5,427 bases of DNA from Paracoccaceae bacterium (GTDB taxonomy: Bacteria; Pseudomonadota; Alphaproteobacteria; Rhodobacterales; Rhodobacteraceae), in assembly GCA_018222665.1 (NCBI GenBank), contig JAAEZW010000148.1:1-5427 (forward strand), read 5' to 3'. A model generated the notes under the pieces. It saw only the letters and a program-made list of their open reading frames with translations. It had not been told where the DNA came from and did no database searches. This document shows positions 1 through 5,427 of this stretch, piece by piece (within the stretch, counting starts at the first letter, position 1; every line of letters begins with the position of its first letter). Position numbers and translations under genes: made by a program.

Positions 1-1
1 A

Positions 2-430
2 GAGGCTTTGGTCAAAGATGGGGGAATTGAAAACGCCTGCACAATTACTGGTAAGTCAAAGGCAACATTAGGCCGGTATTATTCCGATAATCCCGAACAC
101 GATGACCGCTATATGCCCATTGATGCCGTTGCAGCCTTGGAAAAAACGGCCAGCTTTCCACATGTAACAATCGCCTTGGCCGAGGTGATCGGCGCAACAT
201 TGTCCCGCAATTGTCGTGAGTCAAGTTCAGAAGAATACGGGGCAGGGGGCGTGAATTCCGATGTGATTGCCCTTTCGCAACGGTTTGCGAATCTAATGTC
301 AGAATACCATCAATCCATCGATGACGGTATCATCACAATCAACGAAACAAAGCGGTTATTGCGAGAAACGGTTGCTTTGCAGCAAGTTTTGGTTGATATG
401 AAAATGCATCTTGAGGAAGAAACTAACTAG
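2..430 (+). CDS. Phage CII-like helix-turn-helix regulatory protein, 5' end outside window (partial)
   Basis: The reading frame is open from base 2 to the TAG at 428-430, giving 142 visible residues. There is no convincing internal start: a TTG at base 8 could be read as one, but no ribosome binding site is visible and the conserved part has already begun, so I treat the gene as truncated by the window edge, probably by only about 10-15 codons. The first ~60 residues (around ENACTITGKSKATLGRYYS, then EHDDRYMPIDAVAALE and FPHVTIALA) look like a compact helix-turn-helix of the kind found in phage CII-type regulatory proteins (Pfam 'Phage_CII_2'-like). The TGKSKATLGRYYS segment would be the recognition helix. 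Residues ~85-142 are predicted by eye to be helical and charged, perhaps a dimerisation region. The likely role is a DNA-binding or regulatory protein; its target is unknown. It lies 5 bp upstream of the IMPACT-domain gene and is probably co-transcribed with it. The family call rests on motif style only. Confidence 0.6.
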   Translation, partial: EALVKDGGIENACTITGKSKATLGRYYSDNPEHDDRYMPIDAVAALEKTASFPHVTIALAEVIGATLSRNCRESSSEEYGAGGVNSDVIALSQRFANLMSEYHQSIDDGIITINETKRLLRETVALQQVLVDMKMHLEEETN

Positions 431-435
431 CACGC

Positions 436-786
436 ATGAAACAGATTGATCCAGTTTTAACAGACCGTGGTTCTAAATACGCGGTAACTGGGTCAGAGGC
501 CAAGACCAAGGCCGACGCGTTGGCGGTATTAAAGCAATTAAAACGTTCGAAAAAATTTGCCAAGGCGACCCATAATACATGGGCGCTTCTATCATCAAGC
601 GAGGGTGGAATCAAAAATGATGACGGCGAAGCGGGGGCAGGAATTGTCATCCTACGTATCTTAGAACGTGAAGAACTGTTTGATCACGTTGTGATCGTCA
701 CGCGATGGTTTGGCGGTACGCATTTGGGGGGCGATAGATTTCGCCGTGTCCAAGACTGCGTACGCGCTTATTTGGGTCAGGATTAA
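436..786 (+). CDS. YigZ/IMPACT family protein (UPF0029 N-terminal domain only)
   Basis: The 116-residue protein is essentially one IMPACT/UPF0029 N-terminal domain. Diagnostic stretches are DRGSKYAV (10-17), [11 protein letters not shown] (40-50), DDGEAGAG (62-69) and [16 protein letters not shown] (88-103). E. coli YigZ is about 200 residues with a second C-terminal domain; that domain is absent here, as is the RWD domain of eukaryotic IMPACT. Eukaryotic IMPACT binds GCN1 and restrains the kinase GCN2; the bacterial function is not established, so no specific role is assigned. The ATG at 436 is the first start after the upstream stop. The nearest purine-rich stretch, GAGGAAGA at 413-420, ends 15 nt before it, which is far for a Shine-Dalgarno, so expression may depend on translational coupling to the upstream gene. 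The stop overlaps the stop of apt on the other strand. Confidence 0.85.
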   Translation: MKQIDPVLTDRGSKYAVTGSEAKTKADALAVLKQLKRSKKFAKATHNTWALLSSSEGGIKNDDGEAGAGIVILRILEREELFDHVVIVTRWFGGTHLGGDRFRRVQDCVRAYLGQD

Positions 787-1313
787 AGCCCGTCGAATTC
801 GCACAGGACCTGCACGTCCATATTCATGGACTGAAGCTTTTTGCGCCCACCCAATTCAGGCAAATCCACAATAAATGAACATCCAACAATGTCCCCACCA
901 AGGCGTTCAATCAACTTTATGCCCGCCTCTGCCGTGCCGCCTGTGGCCAATAGATCATCAACAACTAGGATACGCTCACCCGCTTCGATCGCGTCGTCAT
1001 GGATTTCAACGATCGCTTCGCCGTATTCCAGTTTGTAATCTTGCGAAATGGTGTTTCCAGGCAATTTGCCCTTTTTGCGAACGGGCACAAATCCTGTGCC
1101 CAACTGATGGGCAATGGCCCCACCAAGGATAAATCCACGCGCCTCTAACCCAACAACTTTGTCAATTGGCTGACCCGCGTAAGGGTGCAGCATTTGATCG
1201 ATGCACATGCGAAATCCGCGCGGGTCGGCAAAAAGTGTCGTGACATCGCGAAACATGATCCCCTCATGCGGAAAATCAACGATGGTGCGAATGTAGTCTT
1301 TTACAGTTTTCAT
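783..1313 (-). CDS. apt: Adenine phosphoribosyltransferase
   Basis: This cytosolic purine-salvage enzyme converts adenine plus PRPP to AMP and pyrophosphate. The 176-residue product has the usual length of bacterial Apt. The type I phosphoribosyltransferase PRPP loop is clear: [14 protein letters not shown] at residues 115-128, with the acidic pair D119/D120. Also visible are [10 protein letters not shown] (14-23), [10 protein letters not shown] (55-64) and the flexible-loop region [10 protein letters not shown] (77-86), all typical of Apt rather than of hypoxanthine or xanthine phosphoribosyltransferases. The ATG at 1313 has an AAGGA at 1320-1324 with a 6-nt spacer. It lies 9 bp downstream of mtnP on the same strand, and MtnP produces adenine, so the two form a logical salvage operon. 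The 3' end overlaps the convergent IMPACT-domain gene by 4 bp, and no free-standing terminator fits between them. Confidence 0.97.
   Translation of the reverse strand: MKTVKDYIRTIVDFPHEGIMFRDVTTLFADPRGFRMCIDQMLHPYAGQPIDKVVGLEARGFILGGAIAHQLGTGFVPVRKKGKLPGNTISQDYKLEYGEAIVEIHDDAIEAGERILVVDDLLATGGTAEAGIKLIERLGGDIVGCSFIVDLPELGGRKKLQSMNMDVQVLCEFDGL
816..842 (+). terminator. Weak candidate terminator for the CII-like/IMPACT transcript, inside the apt 3' end
   Basis: GTCCAT (816-821), ATTC loop and ATGGAC (826-831) form a perfect 6-bp hairpin, followed by TGAAGC and a run of five T at 838-842. It is 30 bp past the IMPACT-gene stop and is the only hairpin-plus-T structure I see there. The stem has only three G-C pairs, the T run is offset by 6 nt, and the bases also encode the apt C-terminus, so it may be fortuitous. 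Confidence 0.25.
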
Positions 1314-1319
1314 GTCTGA

Positions 1320-1325
1320 TCCTTA
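1320..1325 (-). promoter_or_regulatory. apt ribosome binding site overlapping the mtnP stop codon
   Basis: Read on the minus strand, the junction is TTTAAGGATCAGACATG. The TAA stop of mtnP (1323-1325) shares two bases with the AAGGA Shine-Dalgarno of apt (1320-1324), which sits 6 nt from the apt ATG. Ribosomes finishing mtnP therefore end on the apt initiation site, which supports a coupled two-gene transcript. The overlap is seen directly; coupling is inferred. Confidence 0.7.
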
Positions 1326-2195
1326 AAGTACGCGACCTGCGATTGCATCCAGTTTCGCAATCAATTCGGGATCGCGTTTATCGGGGGCGGTCATGATTGC
1401 AAATTCCAAAGCTTTATCGCAGCCATGTGGACAATCGTCACGATCTTGGCCCAACAATGCGGGTAGACGGCCAACCAAATCGCGTGCTTTGCCTGCGTTT
1501 CCTTGCAGTGTTGCAATGATTGACGTGATATCGACGCTACCGTGTTCTGGGTGCCAACTGTCATAATCTGTGATCATCGCGACCGAGGCATAGCACAGCT
1601 CGGCTTCACGGGCCAATTTCGCCTCTGGCATATTGGTCATGCCAATCACATCTGCGCCCCAGATTTCGCGGTACATCTTACTTTCTGCAATACTGGAAAA
1701 CTGTGGACCCTCCATTGCCAAATAGGTGCCGCCATTGTGGACGGTGATCCCAGCATCGCTTGCCGCCTTAACGCAGGCCGCCGAGAGGCGGGGACAGGTG
1801 GGATGCGCGACCGAAACATGGGCCACACAGCCCGTTCCAAAAAACGATTTTTCGCGGTCAAAGGTACGGTCAATAAATTGATCCACGACAACAAAATCGC
1901 CAGGGGCCATCTCATCTCGGAAGGAACCACAGGCCGAAACACTGATCACATCGGTGACGCCCAATCGTTTCAGCGCATCAATATTCGCGCGGTATGGCAC
2001 TGTTGTGGGCGAATAGACGTGCCCGCGCCCATGTCGGGGCAAAAACACCATGTCGACGCCGTTTAATGTGCCTGTCAAAACCTGATCCGATGGTGCGCCC
2101 CAAGGTGTTTCAACATCTGTCCATTTTGCATCCACCAAACCGTCGATATCGTAGATTCCTGAACCGCCAATGATTGCGATTTTTGTTTTACGCAT
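1323..2195 (-). CDS. mtnP: S-methyl-5'-thioadenosine phosphorylase
   Basis: The enzyme phosphorolyses 5'-methylthioadenosine to adenine and 5-methylthioribose-1-phosphate in the cytosol. The 290-residue protein covers a whole family member (human MTAP is 283). Motifs in order: AIIGGSGIYDIDGL (7-20), with the phosphate-site GGSG; LPRHGRGHVYSPTTVPYRAN (52-71), with the Arg-His pair at 54-55; VVDQFIDRT (103-111); MEGPQFSSIAESKMYR (161-176); GMTNMPEAKLARE (185-197); and ITDYDSW (208-214). The two aspartates D210 and D212 are those that select an adenine base in MTAP, whereas guanine/hypoxanthine PNPs have Asn there, so I prefer MTAP over PNP. A C-terminal CPHGC (255-259) recalls the Cys cluster common in bacterial MTAPs. 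The start at 2195 is backed by AAGGAA at 2202-2207 with a 6-nt spacer. It is the first gene of an mtnP-apt unit, divergent from the transporter gene. No gene for methylthioribose-phosphate use (mtnA or mtnK) is present here. Confidence 0.96.
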   Translation of the reverse strand: MRKTKIAIIGGSGIYDIDGLVDAKWTDVETPWGAPSDQVLTGTLNGVDMVFLPRHGRGHVYSPTTVPYRANIDALKRLGVTDVISVSACGSFRDEMAPGDFVVVDQFIDRTFDREKSFFGTGCVAHVSVAHPTCPRLSAACVKAASDAGITVHNGGTYLAMEGPQFSSIAESKMYREIWGADVIGMTNMPEAKLAREAELCYASVAMITDYDSWHPEHGSVDITSIIATLQGNAGKARDLVGRLPALLGQDRDDCPHGCDKALEFAIMTAPDKRDPELIAKLDAIAGRVL

Positions 2196-2227
2196 GATCC
2201 GTTCCTTACGTCTGAGTCTGGGAATAA

Positions 2228-2252
2228 TTACCTGTGATGGTGCGATAGGTAA
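2228..2252. repeat. Inverted repeat TTACCT-N13-AGGTAA in the divergent region
   Basis: TTACCT at 2228-2233 is matched exactly by AGGTAA at 2247-2252. The half-site centres are 19 bp apart, about two helical turns. The right arm overlaps the left arm of the 15-bp palindrome by 3 bp. It could be a second protein-binding site or a small hairpin in the mtnP leader. Six-base arms can occur by chance in a region this size. Confidence 0.25.
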
Positions 2253-2270
2253 AATGACATTTTATGTGAA
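2242..2270 (-). promoter_or_regulatory. Candidate mtnP promoter
   Basis: On the minus strand a TTCACA (2265-2270) is separated by exactly 17 nt from TATCGC (2242-2247), resembling a sigma-70-type -35/-10 pair with a moderate -10. Transcription would begin near 2235 and leave a leader of about 40 nt carrying the AAGGAA ribosome site. A 15-bp palindrome fills most of the spacer. Other pairings in this AT-rich stretch are possible, so this is only a candidate. Confidence 0.3.
2250..2264. promoter_or_regulatory. 15-bp perfect palindrome, possible operator
   Basis: TAAAATG-A-CATTTTA has 7-bp arms around a single central base. It lies near the middle of the 148-bp divergent region between mtnP and the transporter gene, inside the spacer of the candidate mtnP promoter. 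Because of the symmetry each strand also reads TAAAAT, close to a -10 box, so it may instead be core promoter sequence. On the plus strand, TAAAAT at 2250-2255 lies 16 nt after TTACCT (2228-2233), a poor -35. The symmetry is seen directly; the operator role is inferred. Confidence 0.35.
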
Positions 2271-2343
2271 TTTGGGTCATCTTGCTTTCCAATATTAAAA
2301 AACTTGGATATCTAAGCGCGAACTCACACCAAAGGGGTACGTT

Positions 2344-3948
2344 ATGACACCTGCAATTATGGCGCGCTTTGCACGTATGGCAAAGCCGGATCTGAGCCTG
2401 ATGAACGATGAAGGGTTCACCGCATCCCGCCTGCGTATTGAAATTTTATCTGGTCTAACGGTTGCATTGGCCTTGGTGCCCGAGGCTGTCGCCTTTGCTT
2501 TTGTTGCTAATGTGCACCCTTTGGTGGGCCTTTATGCGGCCTTTATCATTGGTTTGATCACTGCGCTATTTGGTGGACGTCCCGGAATGATTTCGGGCGC
2601 GACGGGTGCCTTGGCTGTGGTAATGGTTGCCTTGGTCATTGAACACGGCGTTGAATATTTGTTCGCCACAGTGGTTTTGATGGGGCTGTTGCAAATTTTT
2701 GCAGGTGTGATGCAATGGGGTAAATTTATCCGATTGGTCCCGCATCCTGTTATGCTGGGATTTGTGAACGGTTTGGCCATCGTAATCTTTTTGGCGCAAT
2801 TGACGCAATTTAAGGTCAGCGATAGCGATGGTCAGGTTTGGTTAAGTGGCACACCCCTATATGTCATGTTGGCATTAGTGGCCTTAACAATGGCGATCAT
2901 TCACTACCTTCCCAAATTGACCAAAGTCATTCCAGCGCCCTTGGCGGGTATCGGTATTGTTGCGGCCATTGTGATCGTTTTCGGACTGGACGTTCCACGC
3001 GTGGGTGACATGGCCTCTATCGAGGGTGGATTGCCACCCTTCCACATTCCAGCGGTCCCATTCACATGGGAAACGCTGCAAATTATTTTGCCCTATTCGA
3101 TCATTTTGGCGGCGATTGGTTTGATCGAAAGCCTTTTGACACTGAATCTTGTTGGTGAAATGACGGGCAAACGTGGCGGGGCAAGTCAAGAATGTGTGGC
3201 CCAGGGTTTGGCCAATACCGTAACAGGGTTCTTTGGTGGTATGGGTGGTTGCGCCATGATCGGGCAATCCATGATCAACGTGAAATCAGGGGGGCGCACG
3301 CGCATTGCGGGCATCGCAGCGGCGTTGTTCCTGCTGTTCTTTATTCTGGCTGGTTCTTCGATCATTGAACAAATACCGCTGGCAGCACTTGTCGGTGTGA
3401 TGTTCATGGTGGTGATTGGAACCTTTGCCTGGAACTCATTCCGCATCATGCGCAAGGTGCCATTGATTGATGCATTCGTTATTGTTTTGGTGACGATTGT
3501 GACCGTTGCAACCGACTTGGCCGTGGCTGTGGTTGTGGGGGTGATCGTTTCTGCCTTGGCCTATGCATGGAACAATGCGCGCCGTATCCACGCCCATACC
3601 GAAATCGACGCAGATGGGGTTAAGGCCTATCGCATTCAGGGTCCATTATTCTTTGGCTCCTCAGATGGGTTCATGGAACTATTTACGATCGACGCAGATC
3701 CATCAAAGGTGATTGTGGATTTTGCCGACAGCCGCGTTGTGGATCAATCTGCACTCCAAGCGATTGAGGCCGTGGCTGCAAAATACGAAGCAGTTGGAAA
3801 ACAAATTCAGCTGCGCCACCTAAGCCGCGACTGTCATAGTTTGTTGACCAAAGCCGGGCATTTGATGGTGGATAGTGATGATGATCCAGAATATGAAATC
3901 GCCGCAAACTATTCAGTGCGCACAGGGATTTTGGAAGGCGGTCACTAA
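2344..3948 (+). CDS. SulP-family inorganic anion transporter with C-terminal STAS domain
   Basis: This is an inner-membrane anion permease of the SulP/SLC26 family; the substrate (sulfate, bicarbonate or another anion) cannot be read from sequence. At 534 residues it has a full-length layout: a short cytoplasmic N-terminus, a hydrophobic membrane domain from about residue 31 to 410, and a cytoplasmic STAS domain from about 417 to 510. The TM1 region, ALALVPEAVAFAFVANVHPL (41-60), fits the family signature but has P-E where many members have P-Q. GGMGGCAMIGQSMINVKSGG (298-317) followed by RTR matches the conserved re-entrant segment, in the form I associate with Bacillus YbaR/YvdB-like members. 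The STAS part shows GPLFFGSSDGFMELF (433-447) and VIVDFADSRVVDQSALQAIE (456-475). The ATG at 2344 has AAGGGG at 2332-2337 with a 6-nt spacer. It appears monocistronic: divergent from mtnP and followed by a hairpin before convergent argF. No carbonic anhydrase gene adjoins it. Confidence 0.92.
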   Translation: MTPAIMARFARMAKPDLSLMNDEGFTASRLRIEILSGLTVALALVPEAVAFAFVANVHPLVGLYAAFIIGLITALFGGRPGMISGATGALAVVMVALVIEHGVEYLFATVVLMGLLQIFAGVMQWGKFIRLVPHPVMLGFVNGLAIVIFLAQLTQFKVSDSDGQVWLSGTPLYVMLALVALTMAIIHYLPKLTKVIPAPLAGIGIVAAIVIVFGLDVPRVGDMASIEGGLPPFHIPAVPFTWETLQIILPYSIILAAIGLIESLLTLNLVGEMTGKRGGASQECVAQGLANTVTGFFGGMGGCAMIGQSMINVKSGGRTRIAGIAAALFLLFFILAGSSIIEQIPLAALVGVMFMVVIGTFAWNSFRIMRKVPLIDAFVIVLVTIVTVATDLAVAVVVGVIVSALAYAWNNARRIHAHTEIDADGVKAYRIQGPLFFGSSDGFMELFTIDADPSKVIVDFADSRVVDQSALQAIEAVAAKYEAVGKQIQLRHLSRDCHSLLTKAGHLMVDSDDDPEYEIAANYSVRTGILEGGH

Positions 3949-3955
3949 AATAAAA

Positions 3956-3973
3956 AGGCGCCATCTGGCGCCT
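3956..3973 (-). terminator. Rho-independent terminator between convergent argF and the transporter gene
   Basis: A GGCGCC (3957-3962), ATCT loop, GGCGCC (3967-3972) hairpin, extended by one A-T pair to 7 bp, lies in the 40-bp gap between the two stop codons. On the minus strand it is followed by TTTTTATTTT, which runs into the transporter stop codon, making a standard terminator for argD-argF. On the plus strand the tail is only TCCTTTAT, so it probably ends the transporter message less efficiently. The hairpin is seen directly; strength on each strand is inferred. Confidence 0.8.
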
Positions 3974-3988
3974 CCTTTATGTGAGCTG

Positions 3989-4915
3989 TTATTTTCCAAG
4001 ACACCAACGCATCACGGCCTTTTGCGCGTGAAGACGATTTTCAGCCTCATCAAAGATCACTGAATTTGGGCCATCCATAACTTCGGACGTGGCCTCTTCG
4101 TTGCGGTGTGCAGGAAGGCAATGCATAAACAACGCATCCTCATTTGCATGCGCCATCAATTCGGCATTCACCTGATAAGCGCGCAGTTGATTGTGGCGGC
4201 GTTCGCGGGTTGTCGGGTGATCATGCATGCTAACCCAAGTGTCGGTCACGACCAAATCAGCGCCTTGAACCGCCTTATGCGGATCGCGTTCGATTTGTAC
4301 ATTTGATCCTTTGGCGCGGGCATCTTCGATAAACCCCATTTCTGGGTCCAATTGTTCTGGCCCCGTATAGGTCAGGTCAAACCCAAATTGGCCCGCTGCG
4401 TGCGTAAAGCTGGCAAAGACGTTGTTGCCATCGCCCGACCAGACCACCTTTTTGCCTTTGATCGGCCCACGGTGTTCTTCGAAGGTCATGATATCTGCCA
4501 TAATCTGACAGGGATGTGTGCGGTTGGTCAGTCCGTTTATTACGGGTACATCCGCATATTCGGCCATTTCCAACAAAGTGGCCTCTTCAAAGGTGCGGAT
4601 CATGATCATGTCCACATATCGGCTCAGCACACGGGCCGTGTCGGCGATTGTTTCACCATGCCCCAATTGCATATCCGCACCCGAGAGAACCATGGTTTGT
4701 CCACCTAATTGACGCACACCCACATCAAAACTGACCCGCGTGCGTGTCGAGGGTTTTTCGAAAATCAGCGCAATCATGTGACCCGCCAAAGGTTGTTCGG
4801 CGTCCATCGTACCCTTTGGCTGACCCTGACGTGCATCTTTCATCTCGCGCGCGTGATCAATGATTTTGCGCAGCTCTTGCGGTGCAACTTTGTTGATATC
4901 TAAAAAGTGGTTCAT
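3989..4915 (-). CDS. argF: Ornithine carbamoyltransferase (anabolic)
   Basis: The cytosolic enzyme joins carbamoyl phosphate and ornithine to give citrulline in arginine biosynthesis. The 308-residue length is typical. Family motifs appear in order: [14 protein letters not shown] (53-66), with the carbamoyl-phosphate loop STRTR at 56-60; HPCQ (134-137); GDGNNVFAS (161-169); DTWVSM (225-230) in the ornithine-binding loop; and MHCLPAHR (264-271), with the catalytic cysteine at 266. Aspartate carbamoyltransferase is excluded by HPCQ, DTWVSM and HCLP. The ornithine loop reads SMHD where many family members have SMG. The ATG at 4915 follows the argD stop by 17 bp; only a weak GAAAGA (4923-4928, 7-nt spacer) serves as ribosome site, so coupling to argD is likely. 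The anabolic assignment comes from the argD neighbour. Confidence 0.97.
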   Translation of the reverse strand: MNHFLDINKVAPQELRKIIDHAREMKDARQGQPKGTMDAEQPLAGHMIALIFEKPSTRTRVSFDVGVRQLGGQTMVLSGADMQLGHGETIADTARVLSRYVDMIMIRTFEEATLLEMAEYADVPVINGLTNRTHPCQIMADIMTFEEHRGPIKGKKVVWSGDGNNVFASFTHAAGQFGFDLTYTGPEQLDPEMGFIEDARAKGSNVQIERDPHKAVQGADLVVTDTWVSMHDHPTTRERRHNQLRAYQVNAELMAHANEDALFMHCLPAHRNEEATSEVMDGPNSVIFDEAENRLHAQKAVMRWCLGK

Positions 4916-4932
4916 CGTTATGTCTTTCGTTC

Positions 4933-5427
4933 TTACCTGAGGCCTTGCGCCGCAGATGAAAGGCGCGCCAGCGCCTCGTCAATTTCTTCTTTTGTGATCG
5001 TTAGCGCGGGAACAAATCGCACCACATTGTCCCCCGCAGGCACCGTCAGGATCAGCGCATCATACCCAGCATTCACAAAATCCATATTGGGCACGGCGCA
5101 TTCCAAACCCATCATCAATCCTTTGCCACGTACGGATTTGAAGGTGTTTGGATGGCGAGCCACCAAATCCTCAAGACCTGCTTTAAAATAGGCGGCTTTT
5201 TCGGCAACCTCGCCCAAAAACGCCGTCTCACCAACCAATTCCAAAACTTTGTTGCCAACCGCGCAGCCCAGCGGGTTGCCGCCATAGGTCGATCCATGTG
5301 TGCCCGCGGTCATGCCAAATGCGGCATTTTCGCTGGCCAAAACAGCACCCAATGGGAAACCGCCACCGATCCCTTTGGCCACCATCATGATATCTGGATC
5401 GATTCCCGCCCATTCATGTGCAAATAA
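4933..5427 (-). CDS. argD: Acetylornithine aminotransferase, N-terminal part outside window (partial)
   Basis: This PLP-dependent class III aminotransferase forms N-acetylornithine from N-acetylglutamate semialdehyde, upstream of ArgF in arginine synthesis. The frame stays open to base 5427, so the ATG at 5388 is internal: the residues before it, [13 protein letters not shown], belong to the conserved core. About 164 C-terminal residues are visible out of a usual ~390. The Schiff-base lysine is in [15 protein letters not shown], codon 5374-5376. The PLP-phosphate-binding [12 protein letters not shown] follows (visible residues 45-56), then [10 protein letters not shown] (100-109) and [16 protein letters not shown] near the end. 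Other class III aminotransferases, such as succinylornithine aminotransferase, share these motifs; the adjacent argF favours ArgD. The gene leads into argF on one transcript, and its promoter lies beyond the window. Confidence 0.93.
   Translation of the reverse strand, partial: LFAHEWAGIDPDIMMVAKGIGGGFPLGAVLASENAAFGMTAGTHGSTYGGNPLGCAVGNKVLELVGETAFLGEVAEKAAYFKAGLEDLVARHPNTFKSVRGKGLMMGLECAVPNMDFVNAGYDALILTVPAGDNVVRFVPALTITKEEIDEALARLSSAAQGLR

Noticed and set aside
8..10. TTG as the real start of the first gene
   Set aside because: The frame stays open to base 2, no ribosome site can be seen, and the conserved helix-turn-helix part begins immediately, so the start is more likely outside the window.
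2..430. A prophage or phage remnant at the left edge, suggested by the CII-like protein
   Set aside because: Every other gene in the window is a housekeeping or transport gene, there are no integrase, structural genes or attachment repeats, and CII-like folds also occur in chromosomal proteins.
1542..2066. A 174-codon open frame on the plus strand inside mtnP
   Set aside because: It lies wholly antisense to a strongly supported enzyme gene, its translation shows no recognisable domain, and it has Cys/His/Arg-rich composition typical of shadow frames.
2196..2250. A SAM or SAH riboswitch in the mtnP leader
   Set aside because: The leader would be only about 40-55 nt and I do not see the conserved cores of the SAM-II, SAM/SAH or SAH classes; mtnP is also not a usual target.
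2304..2315. TTGGATATCTAA, a near-palindrome centred on GATATC, as an operator for the transporter gene
   Set aside because: It has one mismatch, its six-base core is a common chance palindrome, and it may simply be part of a -10 region (with TTGCTT at 2282-2287 as a weak -35). Evidence is too thin to annotate.
4352..4708. A 118-codon open frame on the plus strand inside argF
   Set aside because: It is fully antisense to argF, whose motifs are intact, and its translation has no family features.
5386..5388. ATG at 5388 as the start of the aminotransferase gene
   Set aside because: The upstream codons to the window edge encode conserved aminotransferase core sequence ([11 protein letters not shown]), so this methionine is internal.

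Overview
The window looks like an ordinary chromosomal stretch from an alphaproteobacterium, most likely a Rhodobacterales (Roseobacter-type) marine species. This rests on the style of the proteins (the CII-like regulator, MTA phosphorylase and ornithine carbamoyltransferase all read like rhodobacterial versions), on an argD-argF pair, and on a base composition near half G+C by eye. The taxonomic call is inference from memory of protein families, not a database match. I see no insertion sequence, tRNA, rRNA, CRISPR array or phage structural gene.

Layout from left to right. Bases 2-430 (+) hold the 3' part of a gene for a small helix-turn-helix protein of the phage CII-like type. It is followed after 5 bp by a stand-alone IMPACT/YigZ-domain gene at 436-786 (+). 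This gene meets apt (783-1313, -) tail to tail, and their stop codons overlap in TTAA. Directly upstream of apt on the same strand is mtnP (1323-2195, -). A 148-bp divergent intergenic region (2196-2343) separates mtnP from a SulP-family anion transporter gene (2344-3948, +), and it carries two inverted repeats and candidate promoters. A strong GC hairpin (3956-3973) lies between the transporter gene and the convergent argF (3989-4915, -). argF is preceded, 17 bp upstream, by the 3' part of argD (4933-5427, -), which runs off the right edge.

How the genes work together. mtnP and apt form a two-gene salvage unit: MtnP splits 5'-methylthioadenosine (a by-product of polyamine and homoserine-lactone synthesis) into adenine and methylthioribose-1-phosphate, and Apt converts the adenine to AMP. 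ArgD and ArgF make acetylornithine and citrulline respectively in arginine biosynthesis. The SulP transporter appears to be a single-gene unit, and its substrate cannot be read from sequence. The CII-like/IMPACT pair is the least understood part.

I did not find a convincing undescribed system. The items most worth a second look are the single-domain IMPACT protein that resembles the eukaryotic form more than E. coli YigZ, its close pairing with a DNA-binding-type protein, and a 15-bp palindrome placed inside a candidate mtnP promoter.
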